Assembly: GCF_000633255.1 (NCBI RefSeq)
Contig: NZ_AYMJ01000003.1
Span: 248,001-312,000, forward strand
Direction: 5' to 3'
Source: Pseudomonas sp. H1h
GTDB taxonomy: Bacteria; Pseudomonadota; Gammaproteobacteria; Pseudomonadales; Pseudomonadaceae
Length of the DNA stretch: 64,000 nucleotides
Shown here: positions 55,669-64,000 of the stretch, one piece after another
Layout of the letters: every line of letters begins with the position of its first letter
How positions within the stretch are numbered: position 1 is the first letter of the stretch
Program-made: the position numbers and the translations under genes
Notes under the pieces: generated by a model
What the model saw: the letters and a program-made list of their open reading frames with translations, nothing else
Told to the model about the DNA's origin: nothing
The model's database searches: none

Positions 55669-55802
55669 ATAGCAGTGCTCTCTGGGCTGCTCGGCCACTG
55701 TGCTCAATGAAGCCAACTGGCCACCCTCGCCACTTTCGCTGCAACCCTCTACCCTGAGTGCATTGGCAGACATTGATCCGCCGCCTCAGGACACTGAGCC
55801 TC

Positions 55803-58058
55803 ATGTACAAAGATTTGAAGTTTCCGGTGTTGATCGTCCACCGCGACATCAAGGCCGACACGGTCGCCGGTGACCGTATCCGTGGCATCGCCCGTGAGTT
55901 GGAGCAGGAAGGTTTCAATATCGTTTCGGCCATCGACTACACCGAAGGGCGGTTGGTGGCGTCGACCCATCACGGTCTGGCGTGCATGCTGATCGCTGCC
56001 GAAGACGCCAGCACCCATTCGCACTTGCTGCAGAACATGGCCGAGCTGATCGGCCTGGCCCGGGTGCGGGCGCCGGATCTGCCGATCTTTGCCCTGGGCG
56101 AACAAGTCACCCTGGAAAACGCCCCGGCCGATGCCATGGCCGAGCTCAATCAACTGCGCGGCATTCTCTATCTGTTCGAAGACACTGTGCCGTTTCTGGC
56201 CCGGCAAGTGGCGCGGGCGGCGCGCAAGTACCTTGATGGCCTGCTGCCGCCGTTTTTCAAGGCGCTGGTGCAGCACACCGCTGATTCCAACTATTCCTGG
56301 CACACCCCCGGGCATGGCGGTGGCGTGGCGTATCACAAGAGCCCGGTCGGGCAGGCGTTTCACCAGTTCTTTGGCGAAAATACCCTGCGTTCGGATTTGT
56401 CGGTATCGGTGCCGGAGCTCGGCTCGCTGCTCGATCACACCGGGCCACTGGCTGAGGCGGAGGAGCGTGCGGCGCGCAATTTTGGCGCCGATCACACCTT
56501 TTTCGTGATCAACGGCACCTCGACCGCCAACAAGATCGTCTGGCATTCGATGGTCGGCCGTGATGATCTGGTGCTGGTAGACCGCAACTGCCACAAGTCG
56601 GTGCTGCACGCGATCATCATGACCGGGGCGATTCCGCTGTACCTGTGTCCGGAACGCAACGAGCTTGGGATCATCGGGCCGATTCCGCTAAGCGAATTCA
56701 GCCGCGAATCGATCCAGGCCAAGATCGACGCCAGTCCGCTCACCAAGGGGCGCGCGCCGAAAGTCAAACTGGCGGTGATCACCAACTCGACCTACGACGG
56801 CTTGTGCTACAACGCCGAGCTGATCAAGCAAAGCCTGGGCAACAGTGTCGAAGTGCTGCATTTCGATGAGGCGTGGTACGCCTATGCGGCGTTTCACGAG
56901 TTCTTCGCCGGGCGCTATGGCATGGCCACTTCGCGCACCGCAGACAGCCCGCTGGTGTTCACCACCCATTCCACGCACAAGCTGCTCGCCGCGTTCAGCC
57001 AGGCCTCGATGATTCATGTGCAGGACGGCGGCGCGCGGCAACTGGATCGTGACCGTTTCAACGAAGCGTTCATGATGCACATTTCGACCTCGCCGCAATA
57101 CAGCATCATCGCCTCGCTGGACGTGGCCTCGGCGATGATGGAAGGGCCGGCCGGGCGTTCGCTGTTGCAGGAAACCTTCGACGAGGCCCTGAGTTTCCGT
57201 CGTGCGCTGGCCAATCTGCGCCAGCATATCGCTGCGGATGACTGGTGGTTCTCGATCTGGCAGCCGCCGGGTGTCGAAGGCATCGACCGGGTGCAGACTC
57301 AAGACTGGCTGTTGCAGCCGGACGCCGACTGGCACGGCTTCGGCGAGGTCAGCGACGACTACGTGCTGCTCGATCCGATCAAGGTGACGCTGGTGATGCC
57401 CGGCTTGAATGCCGGTGGCGCGCTGAGCGAGAAGGGCATTCCGGCGGCGGTGGTCAGCAAGTTCCTCTGGGAGCGCGGGCTGGTGGTGGAGAAGACCGGG
57501 CTGTATTCGTTCCTGGTGCTGTTCTCGATGGGCATCACCAAGGGCAAATGGAGCACGCTGCTCACCGAGCTGCTTGAGTTCAAGCGCAGTTACGACGCCA
57601 ACGTCAGTCTGGCGAGTTGCCTGCCCTGTATCGCGCAGCAAGATACCGCGCGCTATCGCGGCATGGGTCTGCGTGACTTGTGCGATCAACTGCACGCCTG
57701 CTACCGCAGCAACGCCACCGCCAAACACCTCAAGCGCATGTACACGGTGCTGCCGGAGATCGCCATGAAACCGGCCCACGCCTACGATCATCTGGTGCGG
57801 GGCGAGGTCGAGGCCGTGCCGATCGATGAGCTGGAGGGACGGATCGCCGCGGTGATGCTGGTGCCGTATCCACCGGGCATTCCATTGATCATGCCCGGCG
57901 AGCGCTTTACCGAATCGACTCGCTCGATCATCGATTACCTGAAATTTGCCCGCACGTTCGATAGCAGCTTCCCCGGTTTTGTCGCTGATGTGCATGGACT
58001 GCAACATGAAGATGAAGGCAATGGACGGCAGTACACCGTCGATTGCGTCAAGGAATGA
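55803..58058 (+). CDS. ldcA: Lysine decarboxylase (Orn/Lys/Arg decarboxylase family)
   Basis: This 751-residue PLP enzyme should convert lysine to cadaverine. The N-terminal wing domain (residues 1-130) is receiver-like; the PLP Schiff-base Lys393 lies in TTHSTHKLLAAF, with Asp355 (FDEAWYA) under the pyridine nitrogen and HTPGHGGG at 167-174. Length and gene order (fabI to ldcA) match PA1818, which is a lysine rather than arginine decarboxylase; the substrate is therefore assigned by synteny. ATG 55803 is chosen over a GTG 15 codons upstream. Confidence 0.9.
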   Translation: MYKDLKFPVLIVHRDIKADTVAGDRIRGIARELEQEGFNIVSAIDYTEGRLVASTHHGLACMLIAAEDASTHSHLLQNMAELIGLARVRAPDLPIFALGEQVTLENAPADAMAELNQLRGILYLFEDTVPFLARQVARAARKYLDGLLPPFFKALVQHTADSNYSWHTPGHGGGVAYHKSPVGQAFHQFFGENTLRSDLSVSVPELGSLLDHTGPLAEAEERAARNFGADHTFFVINGTSTANKIVWHSMVGRDDLVLVDRNCHKSVLHAIIMTGAIPLYLCPERNELGIIGPIPLSEFSRESIQAKIDASPLTKGRAPKVKLAVITNSTYDGLCYNAELIKQSLGNSVEVLHFDEAWYAYAAFHEFFAGRYGMATSRTADSPLVFTTHSTHKLLAAFSQASMIHVQDGGARQLDRDRFNEAFMMHISTSPQYSIIASLDVASAMMEGPAGRSLLQETFDEALSFRRALANLRQHIAADDWWFSIWQPPGVEGIDRVQTQDWLLQPDADWHGFGEVSDDYVLLDPIKVTLVMPGLNAGGALSEKGIPAAVVSKFLWERGLVVEKTGLYSFLVLFSMGITKGKWSTLLTELLEFKRSYDANVSLASCLPCIAQQDTARYRGMGLRDLCDQLHACYRSNATAKHLKRMYTVLPEIAMKPAHAYDHLVRGEVEAVPIDELEGRIAAVMLVPYPPGIPLIMPGERFTESTRSIIDYLKFARTFDSSFPGFVADVHGLQHEDEGNGRQYTVDCVKE

Positions 58059-58072
58059 GGACTTTTCCGAGT

Positions 58073-58687
58073 ATGCAACCGGTCATGAATCCAAAATACC
58101 CAGGGCTGTCGGTGCGCGTTGCCGACGATGGTTTTGCCGCCTACATCTGGGGCAGCGACTTCAGTTTCGAAGTGGCGGCCTACGGCGCGGCGGTGATCGG
58201 TCAGCCCGTGGCGCAGTGGGCAGTGACGCCGATTGTGCCGTACCGCAAATGCTATGGCATCGATCCCGAGGAGTTCAGCAGCTATCGTGATGCCGCCGAC
58301 AGCGCAATTTTCATGGCTTATCTGGACGACGAGCCGGTCGGTCATCTGGTGATCAGCACCAATTGGAACGGCTTCGCGCACATCGACGAACTGGCGGTGC
58401 ATGCACCGGCGCGCCGACATGGCGTGGCCAAGGCGTTGCTGGATGTGGCGCAGTTCTGGAGTCGCAAGAAGAAGCTGCCGGGGATCATGCTCGAAACCCA
58501 GAACAACAACCTCGGTGCCTGTCGCCTGTATGAGCGTTGCGGCTACGAGATTGGTGGCGTCGACCACTTGCGTTATCGCGGCATTGATTCGAACACCGCC
58601 GAAATCGCGTTGTTCTGGTATCGACTGTTCGATAACCCGTTGGAAAACCCGCTCAACTCGCCAGCATCGCCTCGGCTTGTTCCGTGA
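58073..58687 (+). CDS. GNAT family N-acetyltransferase
   Basis: This 204-residue protein has a GNAT domain at about residues 75-170; motif A is HAPARRHGVAKALLDVA, followed by ETQNNNLGACRLYERCGYEI. Possible starts are ATG 58055, which overlaps the ldcA stop, 58073 and 58085. The close coupling to ldcA suggests an amine such as cadaverine as substrate, which is inference from position. Its last 35 bp overlap the end of the convergent LysR gene. Confidence 0.83.
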   Translation: MQPVMNPKYPGLSVRVADDGFAAYIWGSDFSFEVAAYGAAVIGQPVAQWAVTPIVPYRKCYGIDPEEFSSYRDAADSAIFMAYLDDEPVGHLVISTNWNGFAHIDELAVHAPARRHGVAKALLDVAQFWSRKKKLPGIMLETQNNNLGACRLYERCGYEIGGVDHLRYRGIDSNTAEIALFWYRLFDNPLENPLNSPASPRLVP

Positions 58688-59546
58688 CGATCGTCAGCAG
58701 GGTCTGAATCGCCGCCGGCGTGGCGCTGTGCTGGTAGGTCAGTGCATACAGGCTGATCGGCACCGCCGGTGACAATGGGCAGACGTCCAGTCCGCCCGCT
58801 CGCGCGCCGAGGGCGGTGAACGGGTCGACGATGGCCAGTCCTTCACCGGCCTCGACCATGCTGCGCATCATCTGATGGGTTTGCACCCGGGTCTGGATGC
58901 TCGGCGTCGGGTGCAGGGCCTGGAGTTTGTTGTCCAGTGCCGGGTTCAGTGGGTCGTGGCCTTCGAGGCCGACCATCGCCTGCCCGGCCAGGTCCTGCAG
59001 GGAGATGTATTTCTGCTTCGGCTGCAGCCAGCCGTGGGGCGCGAGCAATTGCAGCTTGCCTTGGGCCAGCGGCCGGGCGTGGATGTCGGGGTGTTCGGGG
59101 TCGTGCAGGCTCAGGCCCAGATCGCTTTCGCGCAACAGCAGGCTGCGCACGATGTCGCACGTGGCAGCGCTAAGCAGACGGCACGGCGCATCAGGCAAAC
59201 GCCGACGCAGCAGCGCGATGCTCTGTGGCAACAGGTGTTGCGCCAGCGGCGGGGTACCGATGATGCGCAGGGGCGCGGCGAGGTATTGCTTGAGGCTGCT
59301 GGCAAGGCGCTGCACCGGCTCCAGCGCTTCATAGACGTGAGCGATCTCGACTTGCAGCGCCCGTGCTTCAGGCGTCGATTGCAACCGGCCGCGAACGCTG
59401 GCGAACAACATGAACCCCAACTGACTCTCGGCTTCGCGCAATCGCTCTTCGACCTCGGTCACCGGGAGCTGCAGCCATTCGGCAGCGGTGCCCAGGTGAC
59501 CGGTCTGCAAGAGCGCCTGAATCACTTCGATATGACGTAAACGCAT
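58653..59546 (-). CDS. LysR family transcriptional regulator
   Basis: This 297-residue regulator has an atypical N-terminal helix-turn-helix (RHIEVIQALLQTGHLGTAAEWLQLPVTEVEERL split across residues 4-36) in which the usual SQPAxSxxI recognition helix is replaced by LPVTEVEERLREAE. The co-inducer domain is conventional. The 35-bp overlap with the convergent GNAT gene means the two transcripts must be partly antisense. Targets unknown. Confidence 0.8.
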   Translation of the reverse strand: MRLRHIEVIQALLQTGHLGTAAEWLQLPVTEVEERLREAESQLGFMLFASVRGRLQSTPEARALQVEIAHVYEALEPVQRLASSLKQYLAAPLRIIGTPPLAQHLLPQSIALLRRRLPDAPCRLLSAATCDIVRSLLLRESDLGLSLHDPEHPDIHARPLAQGKLQLLAPHGWLQPKQKYISLQDLAGQAMVGLEGHDPLNPALDNKLQALHPTPSIQTRVQTHQMMRSMVEAGEGLAIVDPFTALGARAGGLDVCPLSPAVPISLYALTYQHSATPAAIQTLLTIVTEQAEAMLAS

Positions 59547-59631
59547 GCGTGAAGTCCATGTTCAGCAGGTGGGGTCAGTGGCTGAATCCTACCCCAAGTC
59601 TGCGCATATGACTTCTGCTCATAACGCGCGG

Positions 59632-59868
59632 TTATTGAGCGACGGTTGGCTCGGGTTCGCGGATCAGGGTGATGTCCGACTGAACCAGCAAAAACTCGCT
59701 GTCACTGAGCTTTTTGACGCGATCGCCAATGGCCAGCTTGTAGGTGGTGACAGGCTCCATGCCGGTGAGACCGTCTGCCGACGGGGTGGATTCCTGAAAC
59801 TCATGCACGGAATAAACGCGGCCTTCCGCATCTCTTGCATGGAACTGACCGACGAGTACTGCTGCCAT
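59632..59868 (-). CDS. Small conserved Pseudomonas protein of unknown function
   Basis: This protein of 78 residues has no signal peptide. It looks like a small beta barrel (VGQFHARDAEGRVYSVHEF, TTYKLAIGDRVKKLSDSEF) and ends in a flexible tail. AGAGG precedes the ATG. It stands alone between the LysR gene and the FMN reductase gene. I recall similar short Pseudomonas proteins without function. Confidence 0.6.
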   Translation of the reverse strand: MAAVLVGQFHARDAEGRVYSVHEFQESTPSADGLTGMEPVTTYKLAIGDRVKKLSDSEFLLVQSDITLIREPEPTVAQ

Positions 59869-60051
59869 CTGCTTAGAACCTCTGGAGATAAAACGCTTGA
59901 TTTGCGGCTTGGTAGACCGTCATCAAGCCCTGTAAGTTTTCCTACAGGAAAAAAATAATCAACGCGGAGGAATTTCCCTCGCTCACTGGTGAAACCGTCA
60001 TCGAATCATCTATAACTACACGCTCTTCCCACGGACAGTCGAGAGTCTTCC

Positions 60052-60609
60052 ATGAGCAATGTCTACAACGTCGCTGTAGTCGTCGGCAGCCTGCGCAAAG
60101 CATCGATCAACCGCAAAGTCGCACTGGCGCTGGCCGAGCTGGCACCGGCGAACCTCAAACTGAAGATTGTCGAAATTGGCGATCTGCCACTCTACAACGA
60201 AGACATCGACGGCGATTCACCGCCGGCAGCCTACAGCACTTTCCGCCAACAGGTGGGCTCTTCCGACGCGGTGCTGTTTGTCACCCCGGAATACAACCGC
60301 TCGGTGCCGGCGCCGTTGAAGAATGCGATTGACGTGGGATCGCGGCCCTATGGCCAAAGCGTCTGGGGTGGCAAGCCGGGGGCGGTGATCAGCGTCTCGC
60401 CGGGGGCCATCGGTGGTTTTGGTGCCAACCAGCATCTGCGTCAATCCTTCGTGTTTCTCAACGTGCCGTGCATGCAGCAGCCGGAAGCGTATCTGGGCGG
60501 CGCGGGCTCGGCGTTTGACGAAGCGGGCAAGCTGAGCGAGTCGGTCAAGCCGTTCCTGCAGAACTTCATCAATGCGTATGGGCAGTTTGTGGAACAACAC
60601 AAAAAATAA
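60052..60609 (+). CDS. NADPH-dependent FMN reductase (ChrR/ArsH-like)
   Basis: This 185-residue flavoprotein has the FMN phosphate loop VVGSLRKASINRK (about residues 10-22) and the flavin-ring segment TPEYNRSVPAPLKNAID, as in ChrR quinone/chromate reductases and ArsH-type organoarsenical oxidases. It lacks the longer N-terminus of ArsH. arsB lies 160 bp downstream on the same strand, across a REPIN, so a link to metalloid stress is plausible. Confidence 0.87.
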   Translation: MSNVYNVAVVVGSLRKASINRKVALALAELAPANLKLKIVEIGDLPLYNEDIDGDSPPAAYSTFRQQVGSSDAVLFVTPEYNRSVPAPLKNAIDVGSRPYGQSVWGGKPGAVISVSPGAIGGFGANQHLRQSFVFLNVPCMQQPEAYLGGAGSAFDEAGKLSESVKPFLQNFINAYGQFVEQHKK

Positions 60610-60641
60610 TCTGGTCAGATCTGCGGTAAAACAGAGATCCT

Positions 60642-60728
60642 GTGGGAGCGGGCTTGCTCGCGAAGGCGGTGTGTCAGATGACAATTTTGCATCCGACACT
60701 CCGCCTTCGCGAGCAAGCCCGCTCCCAC
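60642..60728. repeat. REPIN between the FMN reductase and arsB
   Basis: Two intact arms, GTGGGAGCGGGCTTGCTCGC and its complement, with about 41 bp between. It lies within what would be a leader or a transcript spacer of arsB. Confidence 0.92.
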
Positions 60729-60769
60729 ATTGGGGTCTCCACTCATTTGAAATTTGAAGGCTGTCGCGA

Positions 60770-62053
60770 ATGCTCGCTGCGTCACTGATCTTCCTGCTGA
60801 CCATTACCCTTGTCATCTGGCAACCCAAAGGCCTCGGGGTCGGTTGGAGCGCGACGCTCGGCGCGGTGCTGGCGCTGATCTGCGGCGTCGTGCACCTGAG
60901 CGATATTCCGTTGGTGTGGCAGATCATCTGGAACGCCACCGGCACGTTCGTCGCACTGATCATCATCAGCCTGTTGCTCGATGAAGCGGGTTTCTTCGCC
61001 TGGGCTGCGCTGCACGTGGCGCGTTGGGGGCGGGGCAGTGGACGCAAGCTGTTTGCCTTCATGGTGCTGCTCGGCGCGCTGGTGTCGGCGCTGTTCGCCA
61101 ATGACGGCGCCGCACTGATCCTCACCCCGATTGTGATTTCGATGCTGCTGGCACTGCGCTTTTCACCGGCGGCGACCCTGGCGTTCGTGATGGGCGCCGG
61201 TTTTATTGCCGACACGGCGAGCCTGCCGCTGGTGGTGTCGAACCTGGTCAATATCGTCTCGGCGGACTTCTTTCACATTGGCTTCAACCGCTATGCCGCG
61301 GTGATGGTGCCGGTCAACTTCGTCAGTGTGGCCGCGACGCTGGGCGTGTTGCTGTGGTTCTTCCGTCGTGACATCCCCAAGGTTTACGACCCCGAACAAC
61401 TCGACCAGCCGCACACGGCGATCCACGACAAAGCCACGTTCTACGCCGGTTGGGTGGTGCTGGTGATCCTGCTGATCGGCTGCTTCTTCCTCGAACAACT
61501 GGGCATTCCGATCAGCGCGATCTCGGCGGTCTGCGCCGCGCTGCTGCTGGCGATTGCCGCCCGTGGCCACAAGATTTCCACGCGCAAGGTGCTGAAAGAA
61601 GCGCCGTGGCAGATCGTGATTTTCTCGCTGGGCATGTACCTGGTGGTCTATGGCCTGCGCAATGCCGGGCTGACCGGGTATCTGGCCGGTTGGCTGGACG
61701 TGTTTGCCGGGTATGGCGTGTGGGGCGCGGCGCTGGGCACCGGGGTGCTGACGGCGTTGTTGTCGTCGATCATGAATAACTTGCCGACGGTGCTGATCGG
61801 CCTGCTGTCGATCGATGCCAGTCAGGCCAGCGGTGTGGTCAAGGAAGCGATGATTTATGCCAACGTGATCGGCAGCGATCTGGGGCCGAAGATCACCCCG
61901 ATCGGCAGTCTGGCGACCTTGCTCTGGCTGCATGTGCTGGCGCGCAAGGATATCCGGATTGGCTGGGGGTATTACTTCAAGGTCGGGATTGTGCTGACGG
62001 TGCCAGTGCTATTGATTACCTTGGCGGCTTTGGCTCTGCGGCTTTCCATCTAG
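60770..62053 (+). CDS. arsB: Arsenite efflux pump
   Basis: This 427-residue, roughly twelve-helix inner-membrane carrier exports arsenite and antimonite, using proton motive force or the ArsA ATPase. The N-terminus ([20 protein letters not shown]), [40 protein letters not shown] and [14 protein letters not shown] are nearly identical to E. coli ArsB. No arsR, arsC or arsA is in the window; the only possible partner is the FMN reductase upstream. ATG 60770 fits the family start. A REP pair follows. Confidence 0.94.
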   Translation: MLAASLIFLLTITLVIWQPKGLGVGWSATLGAVLALICGVVHLSDIPLVWQIIWNATGTFVALIIISLLLDEAGFFAWAALHVARWGRGSGRKLFAFMVLLGALVSALFANDGAALILTPIVISMLLALRFSPAATLAFVMGAGFIADTASLPLVVSNLVNIVSADFFHIGFNRYAAVMVPVNFVSVAATLGVLLWFFRRDIPKVYDPEQLDQPHTAIHDKATFYAGWVVLVILLIGCFFLEQLGIPISAISAVCAALLLAIAARGHKISTRKVLKEAPWQIVIFSLGMYLVVYGLRNAGLTGYLAGWLDVFAGYGVWGAALGTGVLTALLSSIMNNLPTVLIGLLSIDASQASGVVKEAMIYANVIGSDLGPKITPIGSLATLLWLHVLARKDIRIGWGYYFKVGIVLTVPVLLITLAALALRLSI

Positions 62054-62067
62054 ACCGCGTTGAGCCC

Positions 62068-62150
62068 TTCGCGAGCAAGCCCGCTCCCACATTTTGAACT
62101 GCATTCCAATTGGAATGCGGTCCCCCTGTGGGAGCGTTCTTGCTCGCGAA
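62068..62150. repeat. Divergent REP pair with central palindrome
   Basis: Reverse and forward arms lie back to back. The spacer contains GCATTCCAATTGGAATGC (62101-62118), a perfect 18-bp palindrome. It is between arsB and the convergent DUF1853 gene. Confidence 0.88.
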
Positions 62151-62176
62151 AGGGCCGGAACAGGCGCTACAAAAAC

Positions 62177-63127
62177 TCACGCCTGGCCGGGTACATTCGG
62201 CCAAAGATCCGACACCAGAAATAACCGCTCCGCCTCTTCCCATTCGCCCCGCGCGTTCTCGATCAGGCGCACCATCAGTTGCGCCGGGGCCAGCGGCTCC
62301 AGGGCCTCCAGCCACATCTGCAGATGGTCAGCGTTCCAGGTCTGATCTGCCGGGTAATGCGCCGGCGCCAGCCACGCATGCCGGGGCAGGGGTTGCCAGC
62401 GCCCGGGCGGGCGCTGTTCGACAAACGCCGGCCAGTCCTTCTGGTGCAGCCAGCTCCCACGCAGGTGCTGCGGATGCGCGCCTTTTGGTGGTTCGGCCTG
62501 ACCGGGCCACGGATACAGCAGATAACCGCCCAGCCACAACTGCGCACTGAACACTTCAATATCCAGCTTCGCCAGCACCGCGCGGCTTTCCGGACGCGCC
62601 GAGATCGGCAGTTGGTGTTCCGCCAGGTGCGCCAGTTTACGGTCCAGTCGATCGTGACAGCCCGGGCCCAGCCACTGCGCCGTATCATGCCCGTTGCCAT
62701 GCTGCGGGCCGAGGTAGAGCTTGATCGCCAGTTCCAGGTGATGCACGCCGTCACGATCGCGCAGCAGCATGTCCAGTTCGCCGAGGGTGTGGCCCTCGCG
62801 GCGAATCGGCAGGTTGGCGGCAATCAGTTCAATGCCCGGCGCATGCTCCACGGCAAACTGCCACAACCGCTCGTAATACAGGCCCAGACGCCGGGTGCGC
62901 GCCTGGGACAGCCAATGCAGCAAGCCATAACTGTCGCGATCGAGTTGCCGCAGCCACTGCTCCAGGCGCTGTGGATCGCTCACCCAATCGCTGCCGGCCA
63001 GCGGGTGACGCTGCGGCCACGGCGTCGTTGCGAGCATTGGCGGGGCGAGAATCACCCACGCCAGATCCCGCACCTCCGGATGGCGTAATTGGTGTGGCAA
63101 CTGGAGCAGCTCGGGAAACAGGATCAT
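62177..63127 (-). CDS. DUF1853 family protein
   Basis: This 316-residue cytoplasmic protein shows the DUF1853 core [18 protein letters not shown] followed by [18 protein letters not shown] and [13 protein letters not shown]. The E-D-E-K arrangement (GELD...LELAIK) is reminiscent of PD-(D/E)XK nuclease-like folds, which I infer only from this pattern. It is divergent from nadK (115 bp), as I recall in P. aeruginosa. Function unknown. Confidence 0.8.
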   Translation of the reverse strand: MILFPELLQLPHQLRHPEVRDLAWVILAPPMLATTPWPQRHPLAGSDWVSDPQRLEQWLRQLDRDSYGLLHWLSQARTRRLGLYYERLWQFAVEHAPGIELIAANLPIRREGHTLGELDMLLRDRDGVHHLELAIKLYLGPQHGNGHDTAQWLGPGCHDRLDRKLAHLAEHQLPISARPESRAVLAKLDIEVFSAQLWLGGYLLYPWPGQAEPPKGAHPQHLRGSWLHQKDWPAFVEQRPPGRWQPLPRHAWLAPAHYPADQTWNADHLQMWLEALEPLAPAQLMVRLIENARGEWEEAERLFLVSDLWPNVPGQA

Positions 63128-63242
63128 CTTGCGAGCATAGCCTGAAACACGAGCGCACCCTTGAGGCTGAAAGGATTTTGTCTATGGCGGGCTTTCGCCC
63201 ATAATCGTGTTTTTCGCGTTTTCGATTGTCCGCAGAGGTCCC

Positions 63243-64000
63243 ATGGAGCAATTTCGTAATATCGGCATCATCGGTCGCCTGGGTAGCTCCCAGGTGCTGG
63301 ATACCGTCCGCCGACTGAAACGCTTTCTGCTCGATCGTCACCTGCACGTGATTCTCGAAGACACCATCGCCGAAGTCCTGCCGGGCCATGGCCTGCAGAC
63401 CTCATCGCGCAAGATGCTCGGCGAAGTCTGCGACATGGTCATCGTCGTCGGTGGCGACGGCAGCCTGCTCGGCGCTGCACGGGCGCTGGCCAAGCACAAT
63501 ATTCCGGTGCTGGGGATCAACCGTGGCAGCCTCGGCTTTCTGACCGACATTCGTCCCGATGAGCTGGAAGTCGAAGTGGCCAAGGTGCTCGACGGCCATT
63601 ACCTAGTGGAAAACCGCTTCCTGCTGCAAGCCGAAGTTCGCCGCCATGCCGAGGCCATCGGCCAGGGCGATGCGCTCAACGACGTGGTGCTGCACCCGGG
63701 TAAATCGACGCGGATGATCGAGTTCGAGCTGTACATCGACGGCCAGTTTGTCTGCAGCCAGAAGGCCGACGGCCTGATCGTCGCCACCCCGACCGGTTCC
63801 ACCGCTTATGCGCTGTCCGCCGGCGGGCCGATCATGCATCCCAAGCTGGACGCCATTGTGATCGTGCCGATGTACCCCCATATGTTGTCGAGCCGGCCAA
63901 TTGTGGTCGATGGCAACAGTGAGCTGAAAATCGTCGTGTCGAAAAACATGCAGATCTACCCGCAGGTCTCCTGCGATGGGCAGAACCACTTCACCTGTGC
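63243..64000 (+). CDS. nadK: NAD kinase, 5' portion
   Basis: This cytoplasmic enzyme phosphorylates NAD to NADP. About 252 of some 296 residues are present; the window ends in frame. The ATP-binding GGDGS motif is at residues 70-74 and the conserved NDVVLHP and GGPIMHP segments follow, with DGLIVATPTGSTAY for NAD binding. AGAGGTCCC lies before the ATG. It is divergent from the DUF1853 gene. Confidence 0.95.
   Translation, partial: MEQFRNIGIIGRLGSSQVLDTVRRLKRFLLDRHLHVILEDTIAEVLPGHGLQTSSRKMLGEVCDMVIVVGGDGSLLGAARALAKHNIPVLGINRGSLGFLTDIRPDELEVEVAKVLDGHYLVENRFLLQAEVRRHAEAIGQGDALNDVVLHPGKSTRMIEFELYIDGQFVCSQKADGLIVATPTGSTAYALSAGGPIMHPKLDAIVIVPMYPHMLSSRPIVVDGNSELKIVVSKNMQIYPQVSCDGQNHFTC

Noticed and set aside
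56688..58007. Long open frame of 439 codons antisense to ldcA
   Set aside because: Same shadow composition; ldcA has complete catalytic residues on the other strand.
59880..60051. CCTGTA...TACAGG stem as terminator
   Set aside because: The run beyond it is of A residues on the plus strand, so it does not fit an intrinsic terminator in either direction for the adjacent genes.

Overview
The window is a 64 kb chromosomal segment of a fluorescent pseudomonad, most likely a member of the Pseudomonas fluorescens complex. The evidence is moderately high GC, several hundred bases of intergenic REP/REPIN repeats built on GTGGGAGCGGGCTTGCTCGC, an hcnABC hydrogen cyanide operon with a Gac/Rsm control site, and a gene block (fabI to ldcA) that I recall having the same order in P. 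aeruginosa PAO1. No prophage, insertion sequence, CRISPR array, rRNA or tRNA was seen.

Layout. 1-6.3 kb: end of a cysteine hydrolase gene, a REP cluster, an LprI-like secreted protein, a RutR-like TetR regulator, a GNAT enzyme, two lipoproteins facing each other across a shared terminator, and a SulP transporter with STAS domain. 6.3-7.1 kb: four tandem 202-bp REP units. 7.1-9.4 kb: divergent DMT exporter and MocR regulator. 9.5-13.6 kb: cytochrome c, then a LysR regulator divergent from an FAD amine oxidoreductase and a polyamine-binding protein, followed by a frameshifted remnant. 13.5-21.8 kb: a diguanylate cyclase, a secreted protein made of six 13-residue repeats, a periplasmic chorismate mutase, a MATE exporter, YceI, two YXWGXW proteins, a secreted HxxxDxxxH protein and a GNAT enzyme. 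22.0-22.15 kb: a candidate small RNA with promoter and terminator. 22.2-29.9 kb: TetR/quinone reductase pair, P1 peptidase, second polyamine-binding protein, LuxR regulator, rRNA methyltransferase-like protein, orphan receiver, HAD phosphatase, ICMT-like protein.

30.0-30.6 kb: a second tandem REP array (about 136 bp per unit). 30.6-33.9 kb: LysR divergent from an aldo/keto reductase, SDR and SRPBCC operon. 34-38.4 kb: an OmpR-type two-component system, then envelope proteins of unknown function including a 24-residue membrane peptide. 38.6-41.6 kb: hcnABC. 41.7-42.6 kb: a third tandem REP array (132-133 bp per unit). 42.6-58.1 kb: fabI, the Npp/Yej peptide importer with two tandem binding proteins, mltD, gloB, a methyltransferase, rnhA, dnaQ and ldcA. 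58.1-64 kb: GNAT, LysR, a small protein, FMN reductase, ArsB, DUF1853 and the truncated nadK.

Themes. Polyamine and basic amino acid metabolism recurs: two PotF-like binding proteins, a putative amine oxidoreductase, lysine decarboxylase and an overlapping acetyltransferase. Secondary metabolism is represented by cyanide synthesis under Rsm control. The most unusual features are the three tandem REP arrays, two genes whose 3' ends are REP sequence read in the same frame, the 13-residue-repeat protein, and the candidate small RNA.
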